Source of the DNA: Scilla litardierei
Lineage: Eukaryota > Streptophyta > Magnoliopsida > Asparagales > Asparagaceae
Reading direction: 5' to 3'
DNA: 64,000 nt
Assembly: GCA_030789695.1 (NCBI GenBank)
Contig: CM061140.1
Span: forward strand, 172,198,319 to 172,262,318
Shown: positions 1 through 9,920 of the stretch, one piece after another
Layout of the letters: the number at the start of each line of letters is the position of its first letter
How positions within the stretch are numbered: position 1 is the stretch's first letter
Translations under genes and position numbers: made by a program
The notes under the pieces: model-generated
What the model saw: the letters and a program-made list of their open reading frames with translations, nothing else
The model's database searches: none
What the model was told of the DNA's origin: nothing

Positions 1-140
1 ACTACACTTGCCATGCCACTGCTTTGTACACTACACTTGCTATGTTGACTTCTCTGTACACCACACTTGCTATGCTCGCTACTTGTACACTACAGTTGCC
101 ATTCTCGCTACTTTGTGCACTACGCTTGACTTGCTCATAC
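1..140. repeat. Short minisatellite, about five ~29.5-bp units
   Basis: Units beginning actacacttg (with variants) start at about 1, 30, 60, 89 and 119. Each is followed by a pyrimidine-rich tail and the next gtacac. The ORFs across it are products of the repeat. The array may continue left of the window. Confidence 0.7.
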
Positions 141-1700
141 TCTTCTTATGCTACCATGCTCTAATTATTGTAAATTCTATTATGTCACTCATATTGCCAT
201 GAAATTGATTTTGAAAACCTTGCCAAGGGTCAATTTTCTTAACCTTCTAAATCTTGTCGAGCGACCCTTGCTGACGTATATTTCCTTGTTTCTTCTTGTG
301 AAATATACGTCAGGTGTTAGACAGATTTGCAGGGGAGTATGCCTTGAGGCTGGGCAGGTTGATCAGGAGTGCCATGCCGCTGAGATCCCCCGCTGAAGAG
401 TAACGTGCCTTCGTAGCAACGTTGTGCTCAGTAGTCTTTCAATATTTGTATGGCCTTTATGACCCTCTCCTTTTACATTCTTTCATTGTTGTAATCCTTT
501 TGAGACTTGAGATTGTAATTATAAATTATCTGTGTTGTTGAGTTGCATGTAAGAATCTGTAAGTTGTTATCACAGACGCTTATTGTGCTTAATCCAAGAA
601 GAAAAAAAAAGAAAAGTACATCATCTTTGATTTAAGCACATGCAGACCTACTCGCGTCCTCGCTCCCAAATATAATAGGAAGCGGGAAATGACATGCAGT
701 TCCACACCTTCAAGACCTTCATCCGAGAAGGAGATAGGTGGCGTAGAATCTCTGGGGCACTTTCGCCCCACAGATACGGTCATCAACCTTCCGGCGTAAG
801 AGCTTTGGAGAGAGGTCGATAACTCCGGGTGCGGGTGACCTCCCATTATCATGCTGATCAGACCGACACTGGTAGGTCTTGTGGCATCCTCGGAGGATGT
901 GGATGGGTGAGTCGACATGCGAGTGATTCATCGATCAGGATGTCGACTCGTGGTTTCTCACAGACGACGCCAAACTGTTAAGGCCAAAATTGGCCGAGAC
1001 GGTTGTCAATCTGACGTAGACTCGAGATGCTGAGTCGGAGCCTCGTCAGCGGTTGGAGTGGGACCCTCTGTTAGAAGAACCAGGGCCGGATGATGGTAGT
1101 TCATGATGGTGCGGTGCTCGATCGACCTTCGAGCAGCAGTTGCGTCGACAATTCGAGGCTAGGAGGCTCAATGACGACCTTCGACGTTGGATGATGACCG
1201 TCGATCTGCACCACATGGACACGTTAGGGGGCGGATCTGGGTTCTGACCCAAATCCCCTCCGATGCTTAAGTTAGTGTGTGAACTTAAGGAAGAGAGGGA
1301 GCTTGGTGCAGCTGAGATCGACCTACAGAGGTTCGTTTCAAGACTGGCGACGCAAGCTCGAATGTATAAGCAGTATCAGCAGAGAAAGTAAAGTTCTATG
1401 TCTTAAATCTCGTACCTTTGAATTGGAACCCCTTTGCCTTCGTTCTTTATTCTATTTAATGGTGTTTAATCGTCCCTTATTGATCTGGACACGATCTTCT
1501 CCAGGAATCGAGTTAACGACTGTCCATTTACTCGGCCATATTAACTTTCCCCTGAATGTTAGTGCCAGCCCAACGGTCGAACGACCCATTCGTCTGAATT
1601 GGCGGTACCCCCGCTATGAGGGGGGGTATCGGGTTGCGGAAGCTAAATGGGTCGGGTATGAAGATACTCCTGTTGGATTCGTATCCGTGAACTAACAGTG
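141..1700. repeat. Degenerate LTR-retrotransposon-like repeat sequence, no intact gene
   Basis: No convincing coding region is visible. The part around 480-560 reads like the transcribed end of a plant LTR. The part 560-1300 contains two landmarks, cacagacgacgccaaa (about 960-976) and ccctccgatgcttaag (about 1255-1270). These recur in the same order at about 54630 and 54860, so the two regions are probably diverged members of one repeat family. A short inverted repeat (tgacgtatatttc / gaaatatacgtca) lies at 272-312. Family assignment is uncertain; a non-autonomous LTR element is my best guess. Confidence 0.4.
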
Positions 1701-2520
1701 CCGAATGCGTCCGCGTCAAATTTGTTGTTATACACTAATTTGTTATTCTGCGCTGAAGGCAGCCGTGTCGAATTTGTTGTTCTGCTCTGAATTTGTTGTT
1801 CCGTGTCGAAGGCGCCTGTGCTGGATTTGTTGTTCCGCGCCGAAGTTGTCCGTGCCGCTAAATATTTTTACGCTAATTTGTTGTTCTTTTAAATTTGAAT
1901 AATTTTTTGGGAAACAAAGATTTCGCATGTGAAATTCTTAAATGAATCATGGCGACGTGCATGTGTTTTTTATACTCTAATTTGTTGTTCTGCGTCGAAT
2001 TTGTTGTTTTACGCTAATTTGTTGTTTAGTATCGAAGGCGCCTGTGCTGAATTTGTTGTTCTGCACCGAATTTATTGTTCCATACCGAAGGTGCCGTTGT
2101 CGAATTTGTTGTTTCGTGTCGAATTTGTTGTTCCGTGTCGAATGCGTCTGTGCCGAATTTGTTGTTCTGAGCCGAAGGCGCCCAGCCGCTAAATAATTTT
2201 ACGCTAATTTATTCTTTTAAATTTAAATAATTTTTTGGAGAACAAAGATTTCGCGGGAAAAATCTTAAATGAACCGTACCTGCGGGCACGAGTTTATTTA
2301 TGCCAATTTGTTGTTCCGCGCCTAAGGCGGCCGCCCCGAATTTGTTGTTCCGTGTCGAAAGCGTCTGCGTCGAATTTGTTGTTCCGCGTCAAAGGAGCCC
2401 ATGCCGCTAAATATTTTCACGCTAATTTGTTGTTCTTTTAAATTTTAATAATTTTTTGAGGACCAAATATTTCGAGGGGGAAAATCTTAAATGAACCGTG
2501 CCCTCGGGCACGGGCTATGA
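1700..2520. repeat. Tandem repeat array built on gaatttgttgttc
   Basis: The word gaatttgttgtt and close variants recur about a dozen times, alternating with ccgaaggcg-type spacers. A longer module (ccgctaaatatttt, an AT-rich stretch, then aaagatttcg and tcttaaatgaa) occurs three times, starting near 1855, 2187 and 2403. A fourth, isolated copy lies at about 9676-9780, beyond the Copia element. The ORFs called across this region follow the repeat and are not genes. Confidence 0.7.
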
Positions 2521-2698
2521 CTCATGTATATTACATTCGAGGACTTTTTTGAATTGCTTTGCTGACTAGGACATGCTGAATAAGACAAAAGGGTTAATAG
2601 AAAAACGGTTGCGATTCAATCTAAAGAAATCAATCGTTGAGATGAGTGTTTGTGAAAACTTTTGGGGGGAAAATTTTGTATGGGGGGGGGACAATTTG

Positions 2699-2703
2699 AG
2701 TGG
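2699..2703. repeat. Left target-site duplication of the Copia element (agtgg)
   Basis: agtgg at 2699-2703 is repeated exactly at 9333-9337, immediately outside the two LTRs. Confidence 0.9.
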
Positions 2704-2823
2704 TGTTATGAATAGGCCCAATGGGCTAATTGGGTATCCAACCCACTATTGAAAGATATAAATACACGGGTAGGGGGCTCTTAACCCCTTACACCTATTT
2801 CTCCCTAAATTCCCTTCACAACA
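2704..2823 (+). repeat. Copia 5' LTR (120 bp)
   Basis: It starts TGTTATGAATAGG and ends TTCACAACA. A TATA box, tataaata, lies at 2757-2764. The copy at 9213-9332 is identical except for one C/T difference near the start (ggctaatt here, ggccaatt there). Confidence 0.95.
2757..2764 (+). promoter_or_regulatory. TATA box of the Copia 5' LTR
   Basis: tataaata sits in the middle of the 120-bp LTR, as expected for the U3/R border of a very short LTR. The transcript would start roughly 30 bp downstream. Confidence 0.6.
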
Positions 2824-2845
2824 CGTTATCAGCACGATCACGCTC
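2824..2845 (+). promoter_or_regulatory. Putative primer-binding region of the Copia element
   Basis: The sequence directly after the 5' LTR reads cgttatcagcacgatcacgc. It does not match the usual plant site TGGTATCAGAGC, which is complementary to the 3' end of initiator tRNA-Met. It may pair with another tRNA or with an internal tRNA segment. The position is certain; the primer is not. Confidence 0.4.
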
Positions 2846-4182
2846 GTTGGAGGAGACGGCGGCTCGCGGGAAAGGAGATCCACAAATCGCTCAGAAAAAG
2901 AAGATCGTAATATTCTCAACGGGGAGCGAAAAGGGCATCCTTCACCAACCGTCGCCTAGATTCCTCGTCGAATCTAGAAGGTAAAAATCCAAACTTTTAG
3001 ATCTAAACCTGCTTTTCTCATTAGATCTGCATGTTTTAGGATCAAAAAGTTGATAATCTCGGTAAAATTCAACATTTTTAATAAGATCTGCATGTTTAAA
3101 ACAATAAAAACTTGTTTTTTAGCGATCAAAATTGTTGAAAAACCCGATTTTTTTTACCTCCCCGCCTTTGATCCAAATTTCCGTACGCCCATAGGGCGAA
3201 ACGGCGGCGCGCCCTTCGCGCCGCCGGCGGAAACAATCGCCGCGGCCAACTGCCGCGGCCTGAAGCCGCGGCCCGCCGCCGCGGCGACACGCCGCGGGCC
3301 CCCCTAGGGTTTCCAGAAACCCTAACCCTAAACGGGCTATTTTTCGGGGGAGGCCCAATATTAACCCTAATGGGTTGTTTTCATGGCCCAAAAGGCCAGA
3401 AAATTAGCCCATCCACAGAAATTATTTTATTTATTTTTTGGCCCTAAAAAGCCCAAAATAGTTAAAAGAAATTTTTAAAAGGGTTGAAAGCGGTAAAATA
3501 AAACAATAAAATATGGATCAAAAAGGCAAAAGTTTTCAAAAAAAAAATGTTCTTGCACGTCGCACACAATTTTTAAATTATTTTAAATGCCTGTGTTTCG
3601 ATTATCTGCGTGGTTGTATGTTGCAAAAATATTATCTGCGTGGATGTGCAAATATTAGGCTATGTTTTTAGGGATCAGCCAGGTTTCCGACACCGTTTTA
3701 AATTCCCGCAATTTTTCTTTTCTTTTGAGAGAAACTTTGTATGTGAGGATGAAAATGTAAAAAGAAGACCGAAGGACACCAAAAAGAAGCTGAAGGCGTT
3801 TCGCTCAATGAAGATAGGGGCTTCTCTGTGAAGTTCCCGAGTTGTAATTTATTTTCATGTTTTTTTATTTTTGATGTAACCTCGGACTGGACTTTTTATT
3901 TATTTTTCGGTGTCGGCTGGCTGATCCCCATAGCCTAAGGTCATTATTTCTGTTTTTCATTGTTTTTGCATTAAACTGCGTGGTTGATTAATTAGCTTTA
4001 ATACCATGTTTTAATGTCACAATGAAAACCATCAAACAGCATGCGTGATTGTTAATTTTTAGTAATTAATTATTCACATTACCTGAAAAAAGCATGTATG
4101 TTAAAACCACAGTAATTTAAATTCATGAAAATGACTACATTACATGCGTGGATGTCTATCTTATTTTCAGTATTAATGATAC
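2846..4182 (+). other. Long Copia leader with a GC-rich structured island and candidate intron signals
   Basis: This is 1.3 kb of non-coding leader. A strong donor-like site (agaag|gtaaaa) lies at 2980/2981, and an acceptor-like site (ttattttcag) ends at 4170, just before gag. Between 3175 and 3305 the DNA becomes extremely GC-rich with stacked inverted repeats, for example gccgcgg/ccgcggc, in an otherwise AT-rich leader. ORFs at 2730-2984 and 3050-3307 are not recognisable proteins. Confidence 0.6.
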
Positions 4183-5238
4183 ATGCTATTTTTTCCGTAC
4201 ATGCTAGATCATAAAATGGCCAGACTCGCAATTGTAGACTTCTCAGTCCTGAAGGCTGATGGGTCAAACTACCTGAGGTGGCAGTTGGACCTGAAGTTCC
4301 ATCTGCGCTCTCATGGTTTCAGTCTCACACAGACTGAAAAGGCAACAACTAGTACTGCCCCAGCTAACAAGGAGGCTTCAGTGGAAGCACCTCATACAGA
4401 GGAAGTTTCCGATATATTAAAGGCGAAAGCCATTATATATATCAGGAAACACTTAGACTCGACCTTAAAGGACGAGTACCTCACTGTAGAGGACCCTTAC
4501 GAGCTGTGGGATGCACTCGAGGAGAGGTACCGACATCAGAGGGATGTCATACTCCCCCGTGCACAGTACGAGTGGACTCACCTCCGCATACAGGATTTCA
4601 AATCCGTAGCGGAGTACAACTCAGCTCTCTTCCGCATCACCTCACGCCTGAAGTTGTGTGGTGAACCAGTGACGGAGAAGATGTTGCTGGAAAAGACGTT
4701 TACGTCCTTCCACGAAAAGGACATGATCCTTATGCAACAATATCGAGAGAGGAAGTTCACAAAGTACTCTGACCTTCTTTCATGCCTGCTCATGGCTGAA
4801 CAGAACAGAGACCTGTTGGTTGCCACCCACAACCTGCGCCCTCCTGGCTCCGCTCCATTGCCACCTCCTGCAGAGGCCCACTTCCAGTCTTCCCAGAAGA
4901 AGAAGACGGACAAAAAGGCAAAATTCCAGAAATGGAAAGAACAGAAGCAGCGGAAGAAGGCCACTCACCCAGCTCCTCCCCAGAACCAGAAGTTCGTGGA
5001 CAAGAAGCAGAAGAGGATTCCCAACAAAGGAGGCACTCCCAAGAAAGACTGGGAGGACAAATGCTCAAAATGCGGGATGACGGGCCACTGGTCCAGAATC
5101 TGCCGCACAGCAAAACACCTCCAGGACCTCTACCAGGCAAGCCTCAAGCCTCGAGCTGAGACAAACCTGATGGAGAGCGCAGCGTTGGCAGAGACCTCAT
5201 GGACTCCCGAAGATTTCATGGGAGATGATACTCTCTAG
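4183..5238 (+). CDS. gag: Copia Gag polyprotein
   Basis: 351 codons from the ATG at 4183. A second ATG at 4216, followed by ARLAIVDFSVLKADG, is the more family-like start. The protein has the plant Copia Gag (UBN2-type) core, with LKADGSNYLRW near the N-terminus, then ELWDALEERY and a basic lysine-rich stretch. A CCHC zinc knuckle C-x2-C-x4-H-x4-C lies near residues 294-307 (CSKCGMTGHWSRIC). Gag forms the virus-like particle and binds element RNA. It ends at TAG 5236-5238 in frame 1, while pol is in frame 2, so pol cannot be made by simple readthrough. Confidence 0.9.
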   Translation: MLFFPYMLDHKMARLAIVDFSVLKADGSNYLRWQLDLKFHLRSHGFSLTQTEKATTSTAPANKEASVEAPHTEEVSDILKAKAIIYIRKHLDSTLKDEYLTVEDPYELWDALEERYRHQRDVILPRAQYEWTHLRIQDFKSVAEYNSALFRITSRLKLCGEPVTEKMLLEKTFTSFHEKDMILMQQYRERKFTKYSDLLSCLLMAEQNRDLLVATHNLRPPGSAPLPPPAEAHFQSSQKKKTDKKAKFQKWKEQKQRKKATHPAPPQNQKFVDKKQKRIPNKGGTPKKDWEDKCSKCGMTGHWSRICRTAKHLQDLYQASLKPRAETNLMESAALAETSWTPEDFMGDDTL

Positions 5239-5398
5239 ATCTGGACCACTTTTATGCAATTAGCAATGTATCTTAAATTTTTATGCATCGTATCTAGTTC
5301 TATTTTCCATGTCAAACAATATCTTTTTAGCATTTATTTATGAAAGTGAATCTTTTATCTATATTTATTGCTTGAATGTCTTTCCCCATTTTTTAGAT

Positions 5399-6943
5399 AT
5401 GGAACTTATCTGCCTAGTGGACAGTGCATCGACGCACTCGATCCTTCAAAACATAGACTATTTCACGAGCGTAAGTAGTTATTCTGGCCCACTGAGAACA
5501 ATCTCAGGACCAGCAAATATAATCGAAGGATCAGGGGAAGCAATTATATTGCTCCCCGGCAACACACAAATAACACTTAAAAATGCGTTATACTCCCCAA
5601 AATCCATCCGAAACCTCCTAAGTTTTAAAGACATCTGTTTAAACGGATATCACTTAGAGACGGTCGAGGAAGATAAAAGGGAATACTTGCTTGTAACGGC
5701 TCTTACAAATGGTTCAAAAACCATTGTGGAACGTTTCAAGGGACTCCCCTCGGGACTCTACCAAACAAGTATACAAACTCCAGAAACATCCATGGTGGAG
5801 CACCTGCAGTGCCCCCAAACACCAGAATTCCAACTCTGGCACAGTCGACTGGGACACCCTGGTTCGGTTATGATGTACCGCATCATAAAGAACTCCAGAG
5901 GCATTGACCTGAAGAACCTGAAGATTCTTCAAAAAGGCAAATTCCCATGTCCACCCTGTTACAAGGGTAAACTGATCACGAGACCCTCTCCACTGAAAGT
6001 GGATGTGGAGTCTCCCAGCTTTCTGGAAAGAATCCACGGAGACATTTGTGGGCCGATTCACCCATCAAGTGGTCCGTTCAGGTACTTTATGGTCCTGATA
6101 GACGCATCAACTAAGTGGTCACATGTGTGCCTACTGTCCACCCGTAACCTAGCACTATCTAAGCTTTTAGCTCAGATAATAAAGTTACGGGCCCACTTCC
6201 CCGATCACCAGATAAAGAAACTTCGTCTGGACAATGCGGGGGAGTTTACGTCACAAGTCTTTCTAGACTATTGCCAAGCTCAGGGAATTGAAGTCGAACA
6301 TCCTGTAGCGCATGTTCACACCCAAAATGGGTTAGCAGAATCTCTAATTAAGAGACTGCAATGGATCGCTCGTCCATTATTACTTCAATCCCAGATGCCA
6401 GTGAATGCGTGGGGTCATGCAATTTTGCATGCTGCATCTTTAATAAAATTAAGACCCTCTGGAGGTCAGTCATCTTCTCCAATGCAACTAGCACTTGGAG
6501 CCCCACCAATTGTCTCACATTTGAGAATATTTGGTTGTGCAGTATACGTCCCCATAGCACCACCACAAAGGACAAAGATGGGTCCACAACGTCGCCTATG
6601 CATTTATGTTGGGTTTGACACCCCCTCCATAATTAGATTCCTAGAACCCCTTACGGGGGACGTCTTTAAGGCACGTCTAGAAGACTGTGAATTCGATGAA
6701 ACATCGTTCCCAAGACTAGGCTCGCAGACAAAGAAGCCAGAAGCTTCAGAAAGTATCACTTGGGATACAAAAACTTTATGTCACTTTGATCCGCCAACAA
6801 GCCAGTGTGAGGAGGAGGTCCTGAAGATTCTCCACATCCAAAACACTGCCCATCTCTTGCCGGACAAATTTACTGACAACCAGAAGATTGTCAAATCACA
6901 CGTCCCTGCTGCTAACACTCCAGCTAGGATTGACATACCGTAA
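5399..6943 (+). CDS. pol: Copia Pol, first part: protease and integrase
   Basis: The ORF is open from an ATG at 5309, but the family-like start is the ATG at 5399, right after an acceptor-like polypyrimidine tract plus AG (5395-5396). Domains in order are: aspartic protease with the DSASTH active-site motif, D at residue 8 from 5399; a GAG-pre-integrase segment (LWHSRLGHPG); and the integrase core with its D,D-35-E residues in RIHGDICGP, LRLDNAGEF and NGLAESLIKR. It processes the polyprotein and inserts cDNA. The frame is cut by TAA at 6941-6943 and continues in the same frame as the RT/RNase H part, so one nonsense codon separates the halves. Confidence 0.9.
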   Translation: MELICLVDSASTHSILQNIDYFTSVSSYSGPLRTISGPANIIEGSGEAIILLPGNTQITLKNALYSPKSIRNLLSFKDICLNGYHLETVEEDKREYLLVTALTNGSKTIVERFKGLPSGLYQTSIQTPETSMVEHLQCPQTPEFQLWHSRLGHPGSVMMYRIIKNSRGIDLKNLKILQKGKFPCPPCYKGKLITRPSPLKVDVESPSFLERIHGDICGPIHPSSGPFRYFMVLIDASTKWSHVCLLSTRNLALSKLLAQIIKLRAHFPDHQIKKLRLDNAGEFTSQVFLDYCQAQGIEVEHPVAHVHTQNGLAESLIKRLQWIARPLLLQSQMPVNAWGHAILHAASLIKLRPSGGQSSSPMQLALGAPPIVSHLRIFGCAVYVPIAPPQRTKMGPQRRLCIYVGFDTPSIIRFLEPLTGDVFKARLEDCEFDETSFPRLGSQTKKPEASESITWDTKTLCHFDPPTSQCEEEVLKILHIQNTAHLLPDKFTDNQKIVKSHVPAANTPARIDIP

Positions 6944-8902
6944 AATGGATGCAATCCGCCTGCAGCAGAAATGGTTGGACCTCTCAAAAAGAGAGGACGA
7001 CCACCGGGATCCAAGGACCAAGTCCCTCGAAAGAGTAGGACCCTTGGCAATGGTAAACAAATACCACCACAGTATGCTAATTTAAGCCCTGCTACCCCAT
7101 CTCTCCCAAACTCTCATGAAGAGGAAAAACCGGTAGAAAATGAAGTATCGATACACTATGTACGAACTGGGGAGTATTGGGACAGAAAAAGCACAACAAT
7201 AGATGACACATTTGCGTGTAATATTGCCATCAACGTCGCGTACTGCGACGATGATATTGAACCACGCTCTCTGACAGAATGTCAAAGCAGAGATGATTGG
7301 CCAAAGTGTAAAGCGGCAATAGGAGTGGAGTTGGATTCACTCACCAAACGCAAGGTCTTCGGACCAATAGTCCAGACACCAAAAGGTGTAAAACCTGTGG
7401 GTTATAAATGGGTATTTGTTAGAAAACGAAATGAACAGAATGAGATCGTACGCTACAAAGCAAGGCTTGTAGCGCAGGGTTTTACCCAACGTCCTGGGGT
7501 GGATTTTGAAGCCACATACTCCCCGGTCATGGACGCGATCACCTTCCGATTCCTCATTGGCATAACAGCACAAGAGGGTTTAGATATGCAACTCATGGAC
7601 GTGGTTACTGCATACCTATATGGCAACCTAGACCGAGACATCTATATGAGATTGCCTGACGGTTATTCTTTGCCTGCAGCACTAAAAGAGAGAGAACGTG
7701 ACATCTACTCAGTGAAACTGCAAAGATCATTATATGGTCTAAAACAATCTGGAAGGATGTGGTATAACAGACTGAGCGACTTCCTTGCACAGCAAGGATT
7801 TAAAAACGACCCAGTCTGTCCATGCATCTTTATAAGAGCAAAGGCAACAGGATTTGTAATTATAGCCGTCTACGTAGACGACTTAAACCTCATCGGATCT
7901 CCAGAAGAGATCTCAAAGATTTCTAGAAGCCTGACAGAAACTTTCGAGATGAAAGACCTCGGAAAATCAAAATTCTGTTTAGGCCTTCAGATAGAGCATC
8001 TTAAAGATGGGATCCTGTTACACCAGTCAACTTACACATCGAACTTATTGAAAAAGTTTCAGATGGATAAGTGCCACCCCCTCAGCACTCCGATGGTCGT
8101 CAGATCATTGGATGTACACAAAGACCCCTTCCGGCCGCTGGAAGAGGGGGAGGAAGTACTAGGCCCCGAAGTGCCTTATTTAAGTGCTATCGGTGCACTC
8201 CTTTACCTGGCTAACTGCACTCGCCCTGACATAGCGTTCGCAGTAAACTTACTAGCCAGATATAGTGCTGCACCTACACAGCGGCACTGGGCCGGAGTTA
8301 AGCATCTTCTGCGCTACCTCCAAGGGTCCATAGACTTAGGTCTATTCTACAGGAAAGGGGCATCAACTGGTTTAGTTGGTTATGCTGACGCAGGTTACAG
8401 GTCCGATCCTCATACAGAGAAGTCTCAGACCGGATACATGTTCACATATGGCGGCACTGCCATATCCTGGAGATCTGTGAAGCAGACCATGACGACCGTC
8501 TCATCCACCCACTCCGAGCTACTTGCGATCTTCGAAGCAAGCAAGGAATGTTTTTGGCTACGCTCGGTGATCCAGCACATACTCACCTCCACCGGCCTGA
8601 CGACCGGCGTTCTTGCACCCACTACACTCTATGAAGACAATGCAGCATGTATAGCCCAGATACAGGACGGCTACATCAAAGGTGACAAGACGAAGCATAT
8701 CTCCCCCAAGTTCTTCTGGACGCACGACCTTCAGAAGCAAAAGCAGATTGAGGTACAGAAGATCCAATCATGTAATAACTTGGCGGATCTGCTTACCAAA
8801 TCCCTGCCTACTAGTATCTTTGAAAAACTTGTACATGGGATTGGGATGAGGAGAGTGAGTAAATGTAAACTGGGTCAGGATGAGAGAACTATGAACTCAT
8901 AG
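6944..8902 (+). CDS. pol: Copia Pol, second part: reverse transcriptase and RNase H
   Basis: Same frame as the integrase half; the first ATG after the stop is at 6971. It opens with a basic KKRGRPPGSKD tract, which is common in plant Copia Pol linkers. The reverse transcriptase follows (KWVFVRKRN, RYKARLVAQGFTQ, QMDV-like QLMDVVTAYLYG, SLYGLKQSGRMWY) with the catalytic YVDD at nt 7871-7882. RNase H comes next: GYADAGY, SSTHSELLAI and LYEDNAACI carry the acidic residues, and the usual C-terminus NLADLLTKSLP is present. All catalytic residues I can check are present. It ends at TAG 8900-8902, about 300 bp before the polypurine tract. Confidence 0.9.
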   Translation, partial: NGCNPPAAEMVGPLKKRGRPPGSKDQVPRKSRTLGNGKQIPPQYANLSPATPSLPNSHEEEKPVENEVSIHYVRTGEYWDRKSTTIDDTFACNIAINVAYCDDDIEPRSLTECQSRDDWPKCKAAIGVELDSLTKRKVFGPIVQTPKGVKPVGYKWVFVRKRNEQNEIVRYKARLVAQGFTQRPGVDFEATYSPVMDAITFRFLIGITAQEGLDMQLMDVVTAYLYGNLDRDIYMRLPDGYSLPAALKERERDIYSVKLQRSLYGLKQSGRMWYNRLSDFLAQQGFKNDPVCPCIFIRAKATGFVIIAVYVDDLNLIGSPEEISKISRSLTETFEMKDLGKSKFCLGLQIEHLKDGILLHQSTYTSNLLKKFQMDKCHPLSTPMVVRSLDVHKDPFRPLEEGEEVLGPEVPYLSAIGALLYLANCTRPDIAFAVNLLARYSAAPTQRHWAGVKHLLRYLQGSIDLGLFYRKGASTGLVGYADAGYRSDPHTEKSQTGYMFTYGGTAISWRSVKQTMTTVSSTHSELLAIFEASKECFWLRSVIQHILTSTGLTTGVLAPTTLYEDNAACIAQIQDGYIKGDKTKHISPKFFWTHDLQKQKQIEVQKIQSCNNLADLLTKSLPTSIFEKLVHGIGMRRVSKCKLGQDERTMNS

Positions 8903-9200
8903 ATACATAGGAGACTGATGTATAGATTCATAGGAAATCTGCAAGCCTGAAGCTTGGTCAGATAAGGGGGTGTCAACTGCAGAGTTGTACTCTTTTCCCT
9001 TGGCTACAGGTTTTTTCCCACTGGGTTTTCCGTAGTCAAGGTTTTGACGAGGCAACCTCGTTGACTCTGGATCCTGAAGTATCCACCCCTAGACACATCC
9101 CCAAAACAGGGGAAGTTATGGGTTAACTGTTCTTTCTTTAACAAGACAGTTACCCTAACTCGGATCCTGAAGAATCCACCTCTTATTTCAATGTTGATTG

Positions 9201-9212
9201 GATAAGGGGAAG
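9201..9212 (+). promoter_or_regulatory. Polypurine tract of the Copia element
   Basis: gataaggggaag directly abuts the 3' LTR, the expected place for the plus-strand primer. Confidence 0.8.
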
Positions 9213-9332
9213 TGTTATGAATAGGCCCAATGGGCCAATTGGGTATCCAACCCACTATTGAAAGATATAAATACACGGGTAGGGGGCTCTTAACCCCTTA
9301 CACCTATTTCTCCCTAAATTCCCTTCACAACA
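9213..9332 (+). repeat. Copia 3' LTR (120 bp)
   Basis: Same length as the 5' LTR with one substitution. A TATA box copy lies at 9266-9273. It is followed by the target duplication agtgg at 9333-9337. Confidence 0.95.
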
Positions 9333-9337
9333 AGTGG

Positions 9338-9908
9338 GAATTTAATATAGCTGTTTGTGGGAACTTGCAGCAATGGTGGTGTTTAATTTCATGCATTTAA
9401 TATAGCTGAGTGTGTGGAAATTTGAATCCGATTTGATTTTGCAGATGGAGGAGCTTTTGAATCTTTGATTAAACATCATTCACCAGATATATTTGACTAA
9501 CTAAATATACCGAGGTCCATTCACTTAATTAAATCTCTCACCCTCAACAGTGCACCAACTTAACATTTCCGTCATCTCTCTGACGTGGGGCCAATTAAGT
9601 GGGATGGGCATGCATGTGCAACATAGAAAATGATTTCGGCGCCCGCGAAATTTTTTTGCGCTAATTTGTTGTATCCGTGCCGCTAAATATTTTTACGCTA
9701 ATTTATTGTTCTTTTAAATTTTGGCTGTGGAAATAATTTTATGGAGAAAAAAGATTTCGCGGGGAAAATCTTAAATGAATGAATAGTCCATATATAATTT
9801 AAAAAATAGTATAGTGCACCATAATGACCTTTTAAGGAAACAACTATTCAATTTTTTTGGAAACATATAGTAAACACAAAATCAGAATAGTTAGTAGATT
9901 ATACTAAG
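9338..9908. other. Intergenic; contains one stray copy of the 1.7-2.5 kb tandem-repeat module
   Basis: No gene is visible. Between about 9633 and 9780 lies a single module with gcgctaatttgttg, ccgctaaatattttt, aagatttcgcgggg and tcttaaatgaat. This shows that the flank belongs to the same repeat domain as the DNA left of the Copia insertion. Confidence 0.6.
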
Positions 9909-9920
9909 GAGAATCTAATG

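Larger units (their letters stand above)
2704..9332 (+). mobile_element. Complete Copia-superfamily LTR retrotransposon with 120-bp LTRs
   Basis: This element is 6629 bp long, bounded by 120-bp LTRs that begin TGTTATG and end CAACA, with a perfect 5-bp target duplication (agtgg). The domain order is gag, protease, integrase, reverse transcriptase, RNase H, which is the Copia order. It has a long leader (2824 to about 4180), a gag ORF in one frame and a pol ORF in another. Pol carries a single in-frame TAA at 6941-6943, so this copy is probably not autonomous unless that codon is read through. The two LTRs differ at one visible position, which suggests a fairly recent insertion, although 120 bp is too short to date well. 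Confidence 0.95.

Noticed and set aside
3305..3335. Telomere-like ccctaaccctaaac in the Copia leader
   Set aside because: Only two to three repeats, common by chance or as a plant telo-box; no sign of a telomere or telomere-derived junction.
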